The position numbers and the translations under genes were made by a program. A DNA stretch of 64,000 nt. It comes from an uncultured Saprospiraceae bacterium. Lineage in GTDB: Bacteria > Bacteroidota > Bacteroidia > Chitinophagales > Saprospiraceae. The stretch's first letter is position 1; every line of letters begins with the position of its first letter. The notes under the pieces are model-generated. The model had not been told where the DNA came from. It did not search any database and worked only from the letters and a program-made list of their open reading frames with translations. This document shows, one piece after another, positions 9,604 to 20,000 of this stretch. The stretch is from the NCBI GenBank assembly GCA_937941765.1, contig CALDGQ010000018.1, positions 52,245-116,244 of the forward strand, given 5' to 3'.

Positions 9604-11004
9604 TTGGCTAAACAGACTAAATCCGGTGCCCATAAAATGGATATTCTCTTATTTGGAGTTTATCTAGCATTAGTAGTTTTGGGATGGATTATGGTGTCAG
9701 CATCTTTGAATACAGAGAACTTGTTTGCCGAGATGTTCAACATTAAATATGTCATTGGTAAGCAAACCGTCTTTCTTGGTATCTCGATTGTTACGGTGAT
9801 GTTGATCCAGTTTTTTGATTTAAAATTTTGGCAAACCATTGCCTACCCTGCTTACGGCTTTTCCTTGTTTTTATTATTATTGGTTTTAGTGGTTGGTACC
9901 GAAATGAAAGGAGCGCGATCTTGGTTTCATCTTTTTGGTTTCTCTTTTCAGCCTTCTGAGTTGTGTAAATTTACGACTGCATTGGCGATGGCGAGTTATT
10001 TGTCTGCTTATGATTCAGATTTGAGAAGATGGAAAAATATTGGCGTTGCTTTTAGTCTTTTATTGGCGCCGGTGATCTTGATATTATTACAGCCGGATGC
10101 CGGTTCAGCGATAATATTTGCCTCCTTCTTAGTAGTGATGTATAGAAATGGGTTAAGCTCAAATTTGTACATTGTCGGGTTTATGATGATTGCATTATTT
10201 GTGTTGGGACTTATTTTCAACCCAGCAATTGTGATGCTAGGGTTAATATTGTTAGGAATGCTGATGTTGGCACTAAATTTTGACGACAGATTGGTACCAT
10301 TAGGTGTTTTAGGAATGCTATCAATAGGAGCGATATTCGCAGTTCAGAATGGATATACTTACGAGATTATGGGATTTGCAGTGGTAGGTTTGTTGATTGG
10401 ATTATTTTTTCAATACAAAGAATTAAAAACGAATTTATTTCAACCATTAGCAGTGATGTTGTTGTTTGGAGGAGCATTCACTTACCTCGCCAATTATACC
10501 GTCAACAACATTTTAAAAAGCCATCAACAAGATAGAATCAATGTTTGGTTGAGGCCTGATTTGTGCGATCCTCAAGGTTCGTTATACAATGTATTACAGT
10601 CCAAGATGACAATTGGTTCAGGAGGTTTGCAAGGGAAAGGATTGATGCAAGGAACCATGACCAAGTTGAATTATGTACCAGAACAATCAACAGACTTTAT
10701 TTTTTGTACGATTGGAGAAGAGCAGGGCTTTGTTGGTGCATTTGGAATTTTGATTATTTTCCTACTTTTTCTTTATCGAATTATCGTTATCGCTGAGCGA
10801 CAAAAAGTTCCCTTTTCACGTAACTATGCCTATTGTTTATTGGGATTAATATTTCTTCATGTTTTCATCAATATTGGGATGACTATGGGAATCGTACCCA
10901 TCATTGGAATTCCGTTGCCATTCATAAGTGCAGGTGGAACTTCCTTGCTTATTTTCTCTTCAATGGTAGGTGTCTTATTGAAGTTAGACAGTGATCGAAA
11001 GTAA
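9604..11004 (+). CDS. rodA: Rod-shape determining glycosyltransferase RodA (SEDS family)
   Basis: Integral-membrane peptidoglycan polymerase of the SEDS family, which works with a class B PBP in cell elongation. The 466-residue product has many hydrophobic helices and the family landmarks: GARSWFHLFGFSFQPSELCKF, QPDAGSA, then DPQGSLYNVLQSKMTIGSGG and GLMQG...YVPEQSTDFIF, and near the end PLPFISAGGTSLL. The extra membrane-rich segment between the two conserved halves (about residues 185-300) is common in Bacteroidota RodA. The start is TTG at 9604, with no ATG giving the same N-terminus; MDILLFGVYL would be an internal alternative at 9637. RodA is preferred to FtsW because of overall motif spacing and gene order. 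Confidence 0.9.
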   Translation: MAKQTKSGAHKMDILLFGVYLALVVLGWIMVSASLNTENLFAEMFNIKYVIGKQTVFLGISIVTVMLIQFFDLKFWQTIAYPAYGFSLFLLLLVLVVGTEMKGARSWFHLFGFSFQPSELCKFTTALAMASYLSAYDSDLRRWKNIGVAFSLLLAPVILILLQPDAGSAIIFASFLVVMYRNGLSSNLYIVGFMMIALFVLGLIFNPAIVMLGLILLGMLMLALNFDDRLVPLGVLGMLSIGAIFAVQNGYTYEIMGFAVVGLLIGLFFQYKELKTNLFQPLAVMLLFGGAFTYLANYTVNNILKSHQQDRINVWLRPDLCDPQGSLYNVLQSKMTIGSGGLQGKGLMQGTMTKLNYVPEQSTDFIFCTIGEEQGFVGAFGILIIFLLFLYRIIVIAERQKVPFSRNYAYCLLGLIFLHVFINIGMTMGIVPIIGIPLPFISAGGTSLLIFSSMVGVLLKLDSDRK

Positions 11005-11064
11005 TAGAATAGGTCACAATCTTTTCCTTATCTTCACCTTTTTTAAAATTCAAAATAATTAAAT

Positions 11065-12195
11065 TTGAAATTTGAGATCCACAATACGGATAGTAAGTCA
11101 AATGCGCGAGCAGGAACGATTGAAACGGATCACGGTGCAATTGAAACACCAATATTTATGCCGGTAGGAACAGTAGGTTCCGTAAAAGGAGTGCATCAAT
11201 ATGAATTAGAAAATGAAGTGAAAGCCGACATTATTTTGGGTAACACTTATCATCTTTATTTGCGGCCTGGGACGGAAGTATTGCAAAAAGGAGGAGGACT
11301 CCATAAATTCAATTCTTGGGAAAAACCAATTCTGACAGATAGCGGTGGTTATCAAGTATACTCGCTAAGTGGCAGAAGAAAAATTAAAGAGGAAGGGGTT
11401 ACTTTCAAATCTCATGTAGATGGTTCAAAACATATATTTACACCAGAAAATGTGATGGATATCCAACGTCAAATTGGAGCGGACTTTATTATGGCATTTG
11501 ATGAATGTACGCCCTATCCTTGTGAATACAATTATGCAAAACGATCTATGCATATGACGCATCGCTGGTTAAAGCGTTGTTGTGATCAATTTGATTCTAC
11601 CAAGAGTTTGTATGGTTATGAACAAACTTTGATTCCAATCGTGCAAGGAAGTACTTATCAAGATTTACGAAAAAAATCTGCTGAAGCCATAGCTGCTTTT
11701 GAAAGACCAGCGAATGCAATCGGAGGATTATCAGTTGGAGAACCAGCTGAAGATATGTATAAAACAACGGAGACGGTTTGTGCAATTTTGCCAAAGGACA
11801 AACCAAGATATTTGATGGGTGTTGGGACACCAGTTAATTTGCTAGAATGTATTTCAAGAGGAATTGATATGTTTGACTGTGTTTTGCCAACAAGAAATGC
11901 ACGACACGGTTTACTTTATACCGCAGATGGTATTATCAATATCAAAAATCTAAAATGGAAATCAGATTTTTCTCCAATAGATGACAGTGGAATTTGTACA
12001 TCAAGTACTAGATATCATAAAGCTTACTTACGTCATTTGATTCATACCAAAGAATATTTAGGTGCTCAAATTGCATCCATTCATAACTTAAGTTTCTTTC
12101 TTTGGTTGGTGAAAACTGCGAGACAACATATATTAGATGGGACATTTACGAGTTGGAAGAATGATATGATTCCTAGATTGGAGAGACGATTGTAG
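11065..12195 (+). CDS. tgt: tRNA-guanine transglycosylase (queuosine pathway), zinc ligands degenerate
   Basis: Exchanges guanine 34 of GUN-anticodon tRNAs for preQ1. The 376-residue product carries the expected motifs: TPIFMPVGTVGSVKG, LTDSGGYQVYSL (active-site Asp), FDECTPYP, GGLSVGEP, YLMGVGTP and FDCVLPTRNARHG (nucleophile Asp). The C-terminal zinc site is unusual. Where typical enzymes have CxCxxC before AYLRHL, this one reads GICTSS, keeping only the middle Cys; the later IASIHN His is present. Loss of these cysteines may be normal in this phylum, as I recall from relatives, but that needs an alignment. The start is TTG at 11065. No other queuosine gene is adjacent. Confidence 0.93.
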   Translation: MKFEIHNTDSKSNARAGTIETDHGAIETPIFMPVGTVGSVKGVHQYELENEVKADIILGNTYHLYLRPGTEVLQKGGGLHKFNSWEKPILTDSGGYQVYSLSGRRKIKEEGVTFKSHVDGSKHIFTPENVMDIQRQIGADFIMAFDECTPYPCEYNYAKRSMHMTHRWLKRCCDQFDSTKSLYGYEQTLIPIVQGSTYQDLRKKSAEAIAAFERPANAIGGLSVGEPAEDMYKTTETVCAILPKDKPRYLMGVGTPVNLLECISRGIDMFDCVLPTRNARHGLLYTADGIINIKNLKWKSDFSPIDDSGICTSSTRYHKAYLRHLIHTKEYLGAQIASIHNLSFFLWLVKTARQHILDGTFTSWKNDMIPRLERRL

Positions 12196-12674
12196 GGAAG
12201 ACCTGTAAACCTAAAAGCTATCAGATGCAGAAATCCATCCCTGTTATCTCGACTGAAGTCGAGCACGTCCCTTGCCTTTTAAAAAAAGGAAGGGATGCGA
12301 CGCGAGGTAGGACGTATGTGTACGTCAGACTGTGCGAAAACGAAATTGAACCGCAAAATATCGAACAGGGAACCGCAGAATGTAGAAGTTGAGTACGCGA
12401 GTATACACGTATATTAACGAATTTCATGCTTAATTGTCCACGTACTCTACTTCGACATTCGATATTTTGCGGTTGGATATTCTGCGGTTCAGTTTCCGAA
12501 AGCATATTCGCACAGTCTGCCGTCCTCACTTCCTCCCCGTTCACGTCAACCGTTTAAATAACTAGAAATTCCCCATTCACACGACAAAACCGACGCTTTA
12601 CTCATTTGTATTTGCCCAATAGAAATAGTAAATTTATATTCCAACATATTAGTTTTTGGACCTATCAAATTGCT
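12196..12674. repeat. Gene-free region dominated by a long imperfect inverted repeat
   Basis: After the tgt stop there is a short hairpin (CCCTTGCCTTTT near 12269 with AGGAAGGG near 12287). Then comes a long inverted repeat: left arm about 12310-12400, right arm about 12438-12525. Both arms carry CCGCAGAAT and CCGCAAAATATCGAA units and pair over roughly 85 nt with mismatches; their outer ends share GCAGACTGTGCG-like sequence. The tip of the right arm is CCACGTACTCTACTTCG (from 12438), whose CACGTACTC is shared with the CAATNN hairpins. A minus-strand reading frame inside this repeat is an artefact of its symmetry. The last ~130 nt are the upstream region of the GWxTD gene. Confidence 0.7.
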
Positions 12675-14132
12675 ATGAAAAAATTCTTGTTTACACTTCT
12701 TGTTTCGTTATCGATATTCAATGCTATTTGCGCTATTGAAGCAAGTGTTTCTACCGCTACCTTTACAACGATCGATCAAAATTATATTGAGATTTATACA
12801 CTAATCGTCGGTTCTAGCGTCAATTTTACATCCATCGATACAGATAGTACCAATTATCAAGGATCTGTACAGATGATGATTACTTTTAGAAAAGATAGTA
12901 CCATTGTCAAATTTGATAAGTACAATTTGCAAAGTCCTATTTCTAAAAAAAATGTAAACTTCATTGACCTCAAAAGAATTTCATTGGAAAATGGAGAATA
13001 TGAAATGGAAGTCTACATTCATGATAATAATCAAGTCGGGAACGCAGGAACCTTCAAAAGTAAAATTGTAGTTGATTATGCAGATGATCGTTTGGAACAA
13101 TCGGACATTCAATTACTAGGCTCTTTTAAAAAACAAGAATTCGATTCTCCATTCAATAAAAATGGATATTATTTAGAAGCATTACCTTTTAATTTTTACA
13201 GTAAAAAACAAAACCATCTCATGTTTTATAATGAGATTTATAATGCAGATAAATTCATCGGCGACGATTATATGTTAAGTTACATCATCGAGAAAGTTTC
13301 TAATGTAGCTGATAACAAACAAGTTATTGTTGGTCATAAAAAAAGAAAACCTAAACCAGTAGAAGTTGCTTTGATGAAAGTCGATATTTCAGAACTACCA
13401 TCGGGTAATTATAATCTTATCCTCGAAGTTAGAAATCGCGAAAAAGAATTGTTAAGTAAACGTTCTGTTTTCTTTCAAAGAGCAAATCCACAGATGGTAT
13501 TGAGTGAAGAAGAAATGAATGCTACTTCACTAGAAAATGAATTTGTTGGTGAATTGTCAGATGAAGATTTAGAATATAGTCTTCGTGCAATTGCACCTGT
13601 AGTTGATCAAGGAGATAGCGAACTACTTAATTTATTGGTTTCAGGAAATGAAGTGGAAGCTCAGAAAAGATACTTGTATGCTTATTGGTCCAAAAAACAT
13701 CCGGCTTTTCCGCAACAAGGATATGATGATTATATGAAAGTGGCAAGAGCTATTGATAAGTTATACAATTCCGGATTTGGGTATGGATTTGAAACCGATA
13801 GAGGATATGTCTACATGAAGTATGGTCAGCCAGTTGATATTGTTAGTGTTGATACCGAACCTACTGCTCCTCCTTACGAAATATGGATTTACAATCGAAT
13901 TCCTCAAACAGGTCAACCTAACGTGAAGTTCTTGTTTTACAACCCTTCTTTAAGTCCTGGAAATTATCAGTTATTGCATAGTAATGGCCGTGGTGAACTT
14001 CAAAACAGAAATTGGAAATACGAACTCTATAAAGATTCTCCTAACAATAGAGTTGGAAGTGATTTCAATCCTAATGGCCAAGTTGGTACAGGAATTGGTC
14101 GTAGAGCAGAAGAGTATTTTAGTGATTATTAA
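12675..14132 (+). CDS. GWxTD-domain secreted protein
   Basis: The likely start is the ATG at 12675, which opens a signal peptide (MKKFLFTLLVSLSIFNAICA); an in-frame ATG at 12606 would add 23 residues before it and is less likely. The mature protein has a beta-rich N-terminal half. The C-terminal part resembles the GWxTD domain: GFETDRGYVYMKYGQP, then PPYEIWIYNR and VKFLFYNPS. In most family members the signature is GWxTDRG; here it reads GFETDRG. The domain is widespread in Bacteroidota and related phyla, in exported proteins of unknown function. A cell-envelope location is inferred from the signal peptide. Confidence 0.8.
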   Translation: MKKFLFTLLVSLSIFNAICAIEASVSTATFTTIDQNYIEIYTLIVGSSVNFTSIDTDSTNYQGSVQMMITFRKDSTIVKFDKYNLQSPISKKNVNFIDLKRISLENGEYEMEVYIHDNNQVGNAGTFKSKIVVDYADDRLEQSDIQLLGSFKKQEFDSPFNKNGYYLEALPFNFYSKKQNHLMFYNEIYNADKFIGDDYMLSYIIEKVSNVADNKQVIVGHKKRKPKPVEVALMKVDISELPSGNYNLILEVRNREKELLSKRSVFFQRANPQMVLSEEEMNATSLENEFVGELSDEDLEYSLRAIAPVVDQGDSELLNLLVSGNEVEAQKRYLYAYWSKKHPAFPQQGYDDYMKVARAIDKLYNSGFGYGFETDRGYVYMKYGQPVDIVSVDTEPTAPPYEIWIYNRIPQTGQPNVKFLFYNPSLSPGNYQLLHSNGRGELQNRNWKYELYKDSPNNRVGSDFNPNGQVGTGIGRRAEEYFSDY

Positions 14133-14265
14133 TTCCTTAATTCGTTGAAAGGGCTTCCCAAAATTAAATAGATGTAGATTTTTTAAATTTTAGAAAATCA
14201 ATAAAATTAACTTGTTGCCCTTTTAAGGTTTCACATGACTTCTTTAATGTTTAAAAGATCGATGG

Positions 14266-14328
14266 GAGATGAGAGGTTCATCTCGGTCTCGGTGTAATCG
14301 AGCCACAGATTTCTAACCTCTTGGCTCG
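14266..14328. terminator. Two short hairpins between convergent genes
   Basis: GAGATGA (14266-14272) pairs with TCATCTC (14278-14284), and CGAGCCA (14299-14305) pairs with TGGCTCG (14322-14328). They lie between the 3' end of the GWxTD gene and the 3' end of the aminotransferase gene, where terminators for both strands would be expected. There is no clear T-run on the plus side. Confidence 0.35.
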
Positions 14329-14346
14329 CTTATCGAATTTTAAAAT

Positions 14347-15537
14347 TTATCTCATCTGCAAATCCGTTGAGCCTTTCAAAGAAGTACGTGCCGCCCGCAT
14401 ACATTCCGCAATCTTCTCAAAATCACCAGCCTCATTATATAAATGCGGTGATACTCGAATCGAATTTCCTCTAAATGAAACAATAACCTTACGATCTTTC
14501 AATTCTTGACGTAATTTATGTTTGTCAATTTCATCCGATAAGTAAATTCCAAATAAATGATGGGCTCTATTCTCTGGAGTTGCCAAAATACCACCCGCTT
14601 CTTTCACCAATTCTAAACTATTAATTCCAATGGATTGGACATAAGACTGGATATCAGAAACGCCCCATGCTAACAATTGTTCCAAACAAGCTTCCAGCAT
14701 CGGAAGGGTAATAAAATTACTGCTTTGTCCGACCATATATCGCATAGCACCTGATTTGTAAGCGGGTTCATAATCAACCAATTTCTCAAATAGATGACTG
14801 TCTTTTCTATTCATCCAACTTTCTTCAATCGGGAGCCCATGATCAAAACGAGGACCATAATAACCCAAGCCAGTACCATAAGGAGAGAACATCCATTTGT
14901 AGGTGGAGCAAATTAATGCATCTGGTTTTATTTCTTCAACATCAAAAGGAAGTGCACCTACGGACTGGGTTCCATCAATAATTAAATAGGCACCAACTTC
15001 TTCCGTTCTTTTTCGAATGGCTTTGTGGTCAAACATGGTACCATCCGCCCAATGCACGGAACCGATTGCAACTACTTTTGTTGAGCGGTCAATCGCATTC
15101 AAAATTCGTTCATTCCACAATTCACCAGAAGGACGGGTCTTGTCAGGATTGCCAACAATTTTTAAATGGGCTCCTTTTTCTTTTGCAACTCTTTCCCAGA
15201 TATAATAATTGGATGGGAATTGCTCATCCAGAATAACAATATTCTCCCCAGCTTGTAAATCAACATTGTTGGCAGCATTGGCCATGCCATAGGAAGAACT
15301 AGGTATTAACACAATTCGATTTGGATCGGGAGTATTAATAAGTTGAGCAAATAATTTTTGGACTTTTAGAAATGGATCGAAAAAATCAGTTGATTGAATT
15401 AAAGCAGGATTGTTGTTTTGAGAAACAGCTTCCCATCCAATTTTTTCAATGTGCTTCATCAATGGACCCCGATAAGCGCAATTGAGGTAAGTGATATCAT
15501 CTGGTAATGAGAACTTACCTTTTTGGCATTTTAACAT
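14347..15537 (-). CDS. Aminotransferase class V-fold PLP enzyme
   Basis: 396-residue PLP-dependent enzyme of the class V fold (cysteine desulfurase / isopenicillin N epimerase / kynureninase-like group). Visible features are IPSSSYGMANAAN at 78-90 for cofactor phosphate contacts, Asp188 in IIDGTQSVGALPFDV with Gln191, and the Schiff-base Lys214 in STYKWMFSPYG. The C-terminal small domain ends with VIVSFRGNSIRVSPHLYNEAGD, typical of the family. The cysteine-desulfurase active-site Cys loop is not evident, so a selenocysteine lyase/epimerase-like enzyme of unknown substrate is the safest name. It is monocistronic, convergent with the GWxTD gene. Confidence 0.8.
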   Translation of the reverse strand: MLKCQKGKFSLPDDITYLNCAYRGPLMKHIEKIGWEAVSQNNNPALIQSTDFFDPFLKVQKLFAQLINTPDPNRIVLIPSSSYGMANAANNVDLQAGENIVILDEQFPSNYYIWERVAKEKGAHLKIVGNPDKTRPSGELWNERILNAIDRSTKVVAIGSVHWADGTMFDHKAIRKRTEEVGAYLIIDGTQSVGALPFDVEEIKPDALICSTYKWMFSPYGTGLGYYGPRFDHGLPIEESWMNRKDSHLFEKLVDYEPAYKSGAMRYMVGQSSNFITLPMLEACLEQLLAWGVSDIQSYVQSIGINSLELVKEAGGILATPENRAHHLFGIYLSDEIDKHKLRQELKDRKVIVSFRGNSIRVSPHLYNEAGDFEKIAECMRAARTSLKGSTDLQMR

Positions 15538-15678
15538 GACAATGAGTTTTAAGGTTTATTTTCTAGCTCAATTTACAAAAAAGAAAACTGAATTGATTGT
15601 GCTAGAAAGAGAACATGATTCATCACAAGAAAACAAGAATGGTGACGTGACAACCGTTCGACTTGAGCACAGATTTAT

Positions 15679-16464
15679 TCAAGCAAGTATCTCGCCCAAT
15701 TTTTCATTAAAGGTATCAAACAAAGGAAGGTCATTATGAGTTGCACCTAGAATGGTAGTGAAATTATCTTTCCCAGGAGCGATCTTAGCCAAGTCCACCG
15801 CAAAGTAGTAAGGGATCAATTCATCATCCGTTCCATGAAAAATGTGTACTGGGCAATTAATGTTAGGAATATGAATGTCGTTTCGAAAATTTGTTTTTAA
15901 CAATAAAGAGACGGGAAAAATTTTGACAGACTTTTGAGCCAACTTCGTGATACTTAAAAAAGGAGTCTCTAGTACTAGATATTTTGCATGTACTTTGGTT
16001 GCTAGGTGAGTTGCAACGCCAGATCCCAATGATCGACCATAAATGATAATGTCTTTTTCTGGAACGGTCTCTTTTAATTGATTGTAAATGAAAAGGCAGT
16101 CGCTATGCATATTTGTTTCATTGGCACGACCAGAACTTTTGCCATATCCCCGATAATCAGGCATCAAAACATCATATCCAAATCGAGTCAAATTGGCTGC
16201 TTCTAGTCCCCAACTGTTAAGGCCTCTCGCATTTCCATGTAAATAATAGATAGTACCCTTCGGATTTTCAACTTTAAAATGAAGCGCATTTATCTTGACG
16301 CCAGGCGTAGTTTCGTAGAATAACTCTTCTGCATCAGGAAACTCTTCAAACGGATAATCTTGAGATAAAGTGGTCGGATAGTAAATAAATCGGTCCTGTA
16401 TTAGATACAAGATCAAGGCGATAGCCGAATAGATAAAAAGGGAACCAATTATTAACGTTTCCAT
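15679..16464 (-). CDS. Membrane-anchored alpha/beta hydrolase (BEM46/ABHD-like)
   Basis: 261 residues from the ATG at 16464; a TTG at 16482 could add six. An N-terminal hydrophobic helix (residues 2-22) probably anchors it in the membrane. The hydrolase core has YYLHGNARGLNSW (oxyanion loop, 73-85), MPDYRGYGKSSG, the nucleophile elbow GRSLGSG with Ser145, Asp214 in HGTDDELIP and His243 in ATHNDLP, a complete triad. The pattern HGN...YRGYGKS...GRSLG is that of the BEM46/ABHD13-like group, whose substrates are mostly unknown. Confidence 0.85.
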   Translation of the reverse strand: METLIIGSLFIYSAIALILYLIQDRFIYYPTTLSQDYPFEEFPDAEELFYETTPGVKINALHFKVENPKGTIYYLHGNARGLNSWGLEAANLTRFGYDVLMPDYRGYGKSSGRANETNMHSDCLFIYNQLKETVPEKDIIIYGRSLGSGVATHLATKVHAKYLVLETPFLSITKLAQKSVKIFPVSLLLKTNFRNDIHIPNINCPVHIFHGTDDELIPYYFAVDLAKIAPGKDNFTTILGATHNDLPLFDTFNEKLGEILA

Positions 16465-16582
16465 TAAACTTTTGAGTATCAAGATTTAATTGACAAATGT
16501 CTAACATTAACTTGAAAAAGAAGTGCAAAATAGATAAGAATTTGCTCAAATAAAGATATTTTTACTAATCAAGGTTCCAATT

Positions 16583-16996
16583 ATGAGAGGTACATTAATT
16601 TTATTTTTAATTACGTTTTCTTTTACCACTTTTTGTCAAGCACAAATTGTTGTTGAAATAGATGAACGTCTTCAGGAGCTTTACAGCTCATCCCAATTAA
16701 AGCAACTCCAAGAAAGTAATCCCCAACTGTTAGAACGGTTGAATTTTTACCTCGACAATGCCTTTATCATTACAGATCAAAATAATGAAAAACCAGCCAA
16801 GTTATTAGGTACTGTGACAATTGAAGACTTGCAAAATTTCAATATTCTTAAATTGGAAAAGAAACAAGATCTAAAAAGGTCATGGGACAAAATAAGTGTT
16901 TATCAAATTGAAGGATCCAATCAACTTTTGGTTTATCATTCTGGCCGAAATTTTAATCGAGCATTTAATAAGCACTACAAAAAAAATCGAAAATAA
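16583..16996 (+). CDS. Small secreted protein upstream of the SprB-like adhesin
   Basis: 137 residues with a clear signal peptide (MRGTLILFLITFSFTTFCQAQ). The mature part is charged, with a helical segment (LQELYSSSQLKQLQESNPQLLERLNFYL) followed by a beta-like C-terminus and a basic tail. I recognise no named family. It lies 31 nt before the giant adhesin gene and shares its direction, so it is probably the first gene of a three-gene surface operon. An accessory role in adhesin secretion is only an inference from position. Confidence 0.6.
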   Translation: MRGTLILFLITFSFTTFCQAQIVVEIDERLQELYSSSQLKQLQESNPQLLERLNFYLDNAFIITDQNNEKPAKLLGTVTIEDLQNFNILKLEKKQDLKRSWDKISVYQIEGSNQLLVYHSGRNFNRAFNKHYKKNRK

Positions 16997-17027
16997 TATT
17001 CTGTACTCCTTAAATTCCAATATCCTT

Positions 17028-20000
17028 ATGAAGAAAATTTTTCTTCTTGTTTTCTGTTTGTCATTCGTTGGTTACTTATCAGCGCAGAATATAATCATGG
17101 CTGATGGAAGCTTCACACAATGTAATGGCTTTTTTCAAGATAGTGGTGGAGCAAATGGTAGCTATGGTAACAATGAAAATTTTACCTTAACGATTTGTTC
17201 TAACAATCCAAGTGCAAACGGGTCTCATGTTAACATTCAATTTCCAGGCGTAGATATTGCAGAAGGTGATGTACTTTGTTTCTTTGATGGACCAGATGTG
17301 ACAGCACCAATGTTGGCTTGTCATACTGATTACCAAGTTCCACAAATTACAATTCAAGCAACTGCGGCTAATACTTCAGGTTGCCTTACAATAACTTTTA
17401 TTTCTGATGGATCTGGAACTGCACAAGGTTGGAATGCTGCTATCAGTTGTGTTCCTTCGTGTCAAACGATTATTGCCAATTTAGATAGTTCAATTCCAGA
17501 TGTGATGCCAATTGATACTGGTTGGATCGATGTATGTCCTGGAGATCGCGTATTTTTTAATGGAGCAGGAATTTATCCTCAAGATGGAATCGTATACAAT
17601 CACTCCGATTTGACTTCCAATTTTGAATGGAATTTTGGGGATGGTGATATCGGTTATGGTCCCAATGTTTCACATCGATATGATGAGCCCGGTGGTTATA
17701 CGGTCCAATTAACGATTACAGATCAATTAGGATGTTACAATACAAATTACATAACACAACGTGTACGTGTGTCTGGTCCACCCAATTTTAATTTATTAGC
17801 AGAACTGCCTACTGAAATGTGTGTAGGAGATACGGTAAGTCTATCTGCTATTGTTTCAGAAAACGATTCTACCTATACACTCGATATCAATCCCGCAAAT
17901 TATAGTTTTCAGTTAGAAGGTGTCCGTTCAGATTCAGTTGCACTACCAGATGGAACAGGTGAAGTCTACTCAACAGTAATTAGTTTTTCTGACTTTTCTC
18001 CTGGACAGTTTTTAAGTTCCGCAAATGATATTGTAGAAGTTTGTGTGGTTATGGAGCATTCCTATTTGAGAGATTTGGTGATTCGTTTGGAATGTCCAGA
18101 TGGAACAGAAATTACTTTGCATGAATTTGCAGGACAAAGTGGAGGACAACACTTTTTAGGTGTCCCTTTTGAAGCGGATGAAGGTACGACACCTGTACAA
18201 GGAACTGGTTGGGAATATTGTTGGACTGCTGATGCAACCAATGGAACTTGGATAGAGTATTGTGATGACAATAATCCTGGTACTCTACCAGAAGGAGATT
18301 ATTCTCCCTTTGATAGTTTTAATGATTTAATAGGTTGTCCTTTAAACGGTGAATGGAGTATCAATGTGGAAGATTTATGGGGTATTGATAATGGCTGGAT
18401 ATTTTCATGGTCTATTGCTTTCCAAGAATCATTATATCCAAATATAGAAACGTTTACGCCAGAAGTAGATTCATTCAATTGGGTCAATCAATCTTCAATC
18501 GTTTTTTATGAACCAGATTCTATTGTTAGTGTTCCTCAAAATGCAGGAACAGCTAATTATGTGTTTGAAGTGTTTGATGGTTTTGGTTGCGTTTGGGACA
18601 CCGCCTTAAATACAACAGTATTGCCAATTACGCATCCAAATTGTTATAATTGTGGGGATAATGTTATACCACTCAATGATACTTTAATATGTGAAGGAGA
18701 AACCGTTCAGTTTGATGTCGATTATTTTGGTCCAACTAGTGATGAAGTAGTTTTTGAATCTTTCCCGCTCTATGAAATCGGAAATGCCAATCATCCACTT
18801 AATAATCCTTATGAATCTAGAATCACCATTTCAAATGTAAGTCCTACCGTTATTGTAGATCCACTGGTGAATGTGTGTAAAGTTTGTCTAGATTTGGACA
18901 CAGATTTTGATAGTGATATTCATATTTATTTGATTTCTCCTGACGGGCAATATTTAGAATTGTCCACAGCGAATGGAGGAGGAGGTGATAATTATACCAA
19001 CACTTGTTTTACAACTACTGCAACCAACCCAATACAATTAGGTACCCCTCCTTTTACAGGAGACTTTATGCCTGAAGGTGATTGGAGTGATATTGATGGA
19101 AGTCCAATAAATGGTGATTGGACTTTAGCAGTTTCTGACGCTTTTGGAATTAATGCATATGGCTTCTTGAGATCTTGGAGTATCTGTTTTAATTCTGTCA
19201 ACGATGTAACCTACACTTGGGAAAACAATACTTCATTGTCGTGTACCAATTGTCCAGATCCTGAGGTGACTCCATCAATGACAACAGATTATTATCTAGT
19301 TGTGGAAGATAGCTATGGGTGTGTACATAAGGACACGGTTCAAGTAGAAGTACAACAACAATTAGCTGGACCAGATGTAGTCGATTGTATTTCTCTCGAA
19401 AATGGCGTTGCAGAAATCGTTTGGGATCCACTAGGTGGGTCAACAGGTTACGAAGTAAGTATAAACAATGGTCCTTGGATTCCAGCATCGGAAGCACAGT
19501 CTCATATTTTGACTGGACTTGCCAACATGGAAATGATTAATATTCAAATAAGAGGAATTGCACCTTCTTCTAATTGTAGTGTTGCGATAACAGATTACAG
19601 TTGCACTTATATCAGACCTTGTACTTTAGCTGGTAATATAATTGACATCACGGGGACAACATGTTACGATAGTGCAGATGGAGCCATTGATGTATCTGCT
19701 TTCGATGGTATTAATCCCATCACCTTTTCACTTGATGGAAATCCTTTTCAGTCTTCAGGAAGTTATCCAAACATAACCGGAGGTGATCACTTCATTATTA
19801 TTTTAGATAATGATCTTTGTTTCGATACCGTATTTTTCACGGTTCCTCAACCAGATTCAATTGCGATTGCTTTTGATGTAGATAGCACTGGATGTAATGC
19901 TGGTAATGATGGGATGGCAACAGCTAATGCAATTGGTGGACAAGGTTTTTATACCTATAGTTGGAATACATTGCCACAACAAATTACACAAACAGCTTCT

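Noticed and set aside
12221..12544. Minus-strand gene after tgt
   Set aside because: It coincides with the long inverted repeat and shows no signal, domain or plausible composition.
16896..17027. 44-residue N-terminal extension of the giant adhesin
   Set aside because: It would overlap the preceding gene by 100 nt and place the signal peptide internally; the ATG at 17028 gives a standard signal peptide.
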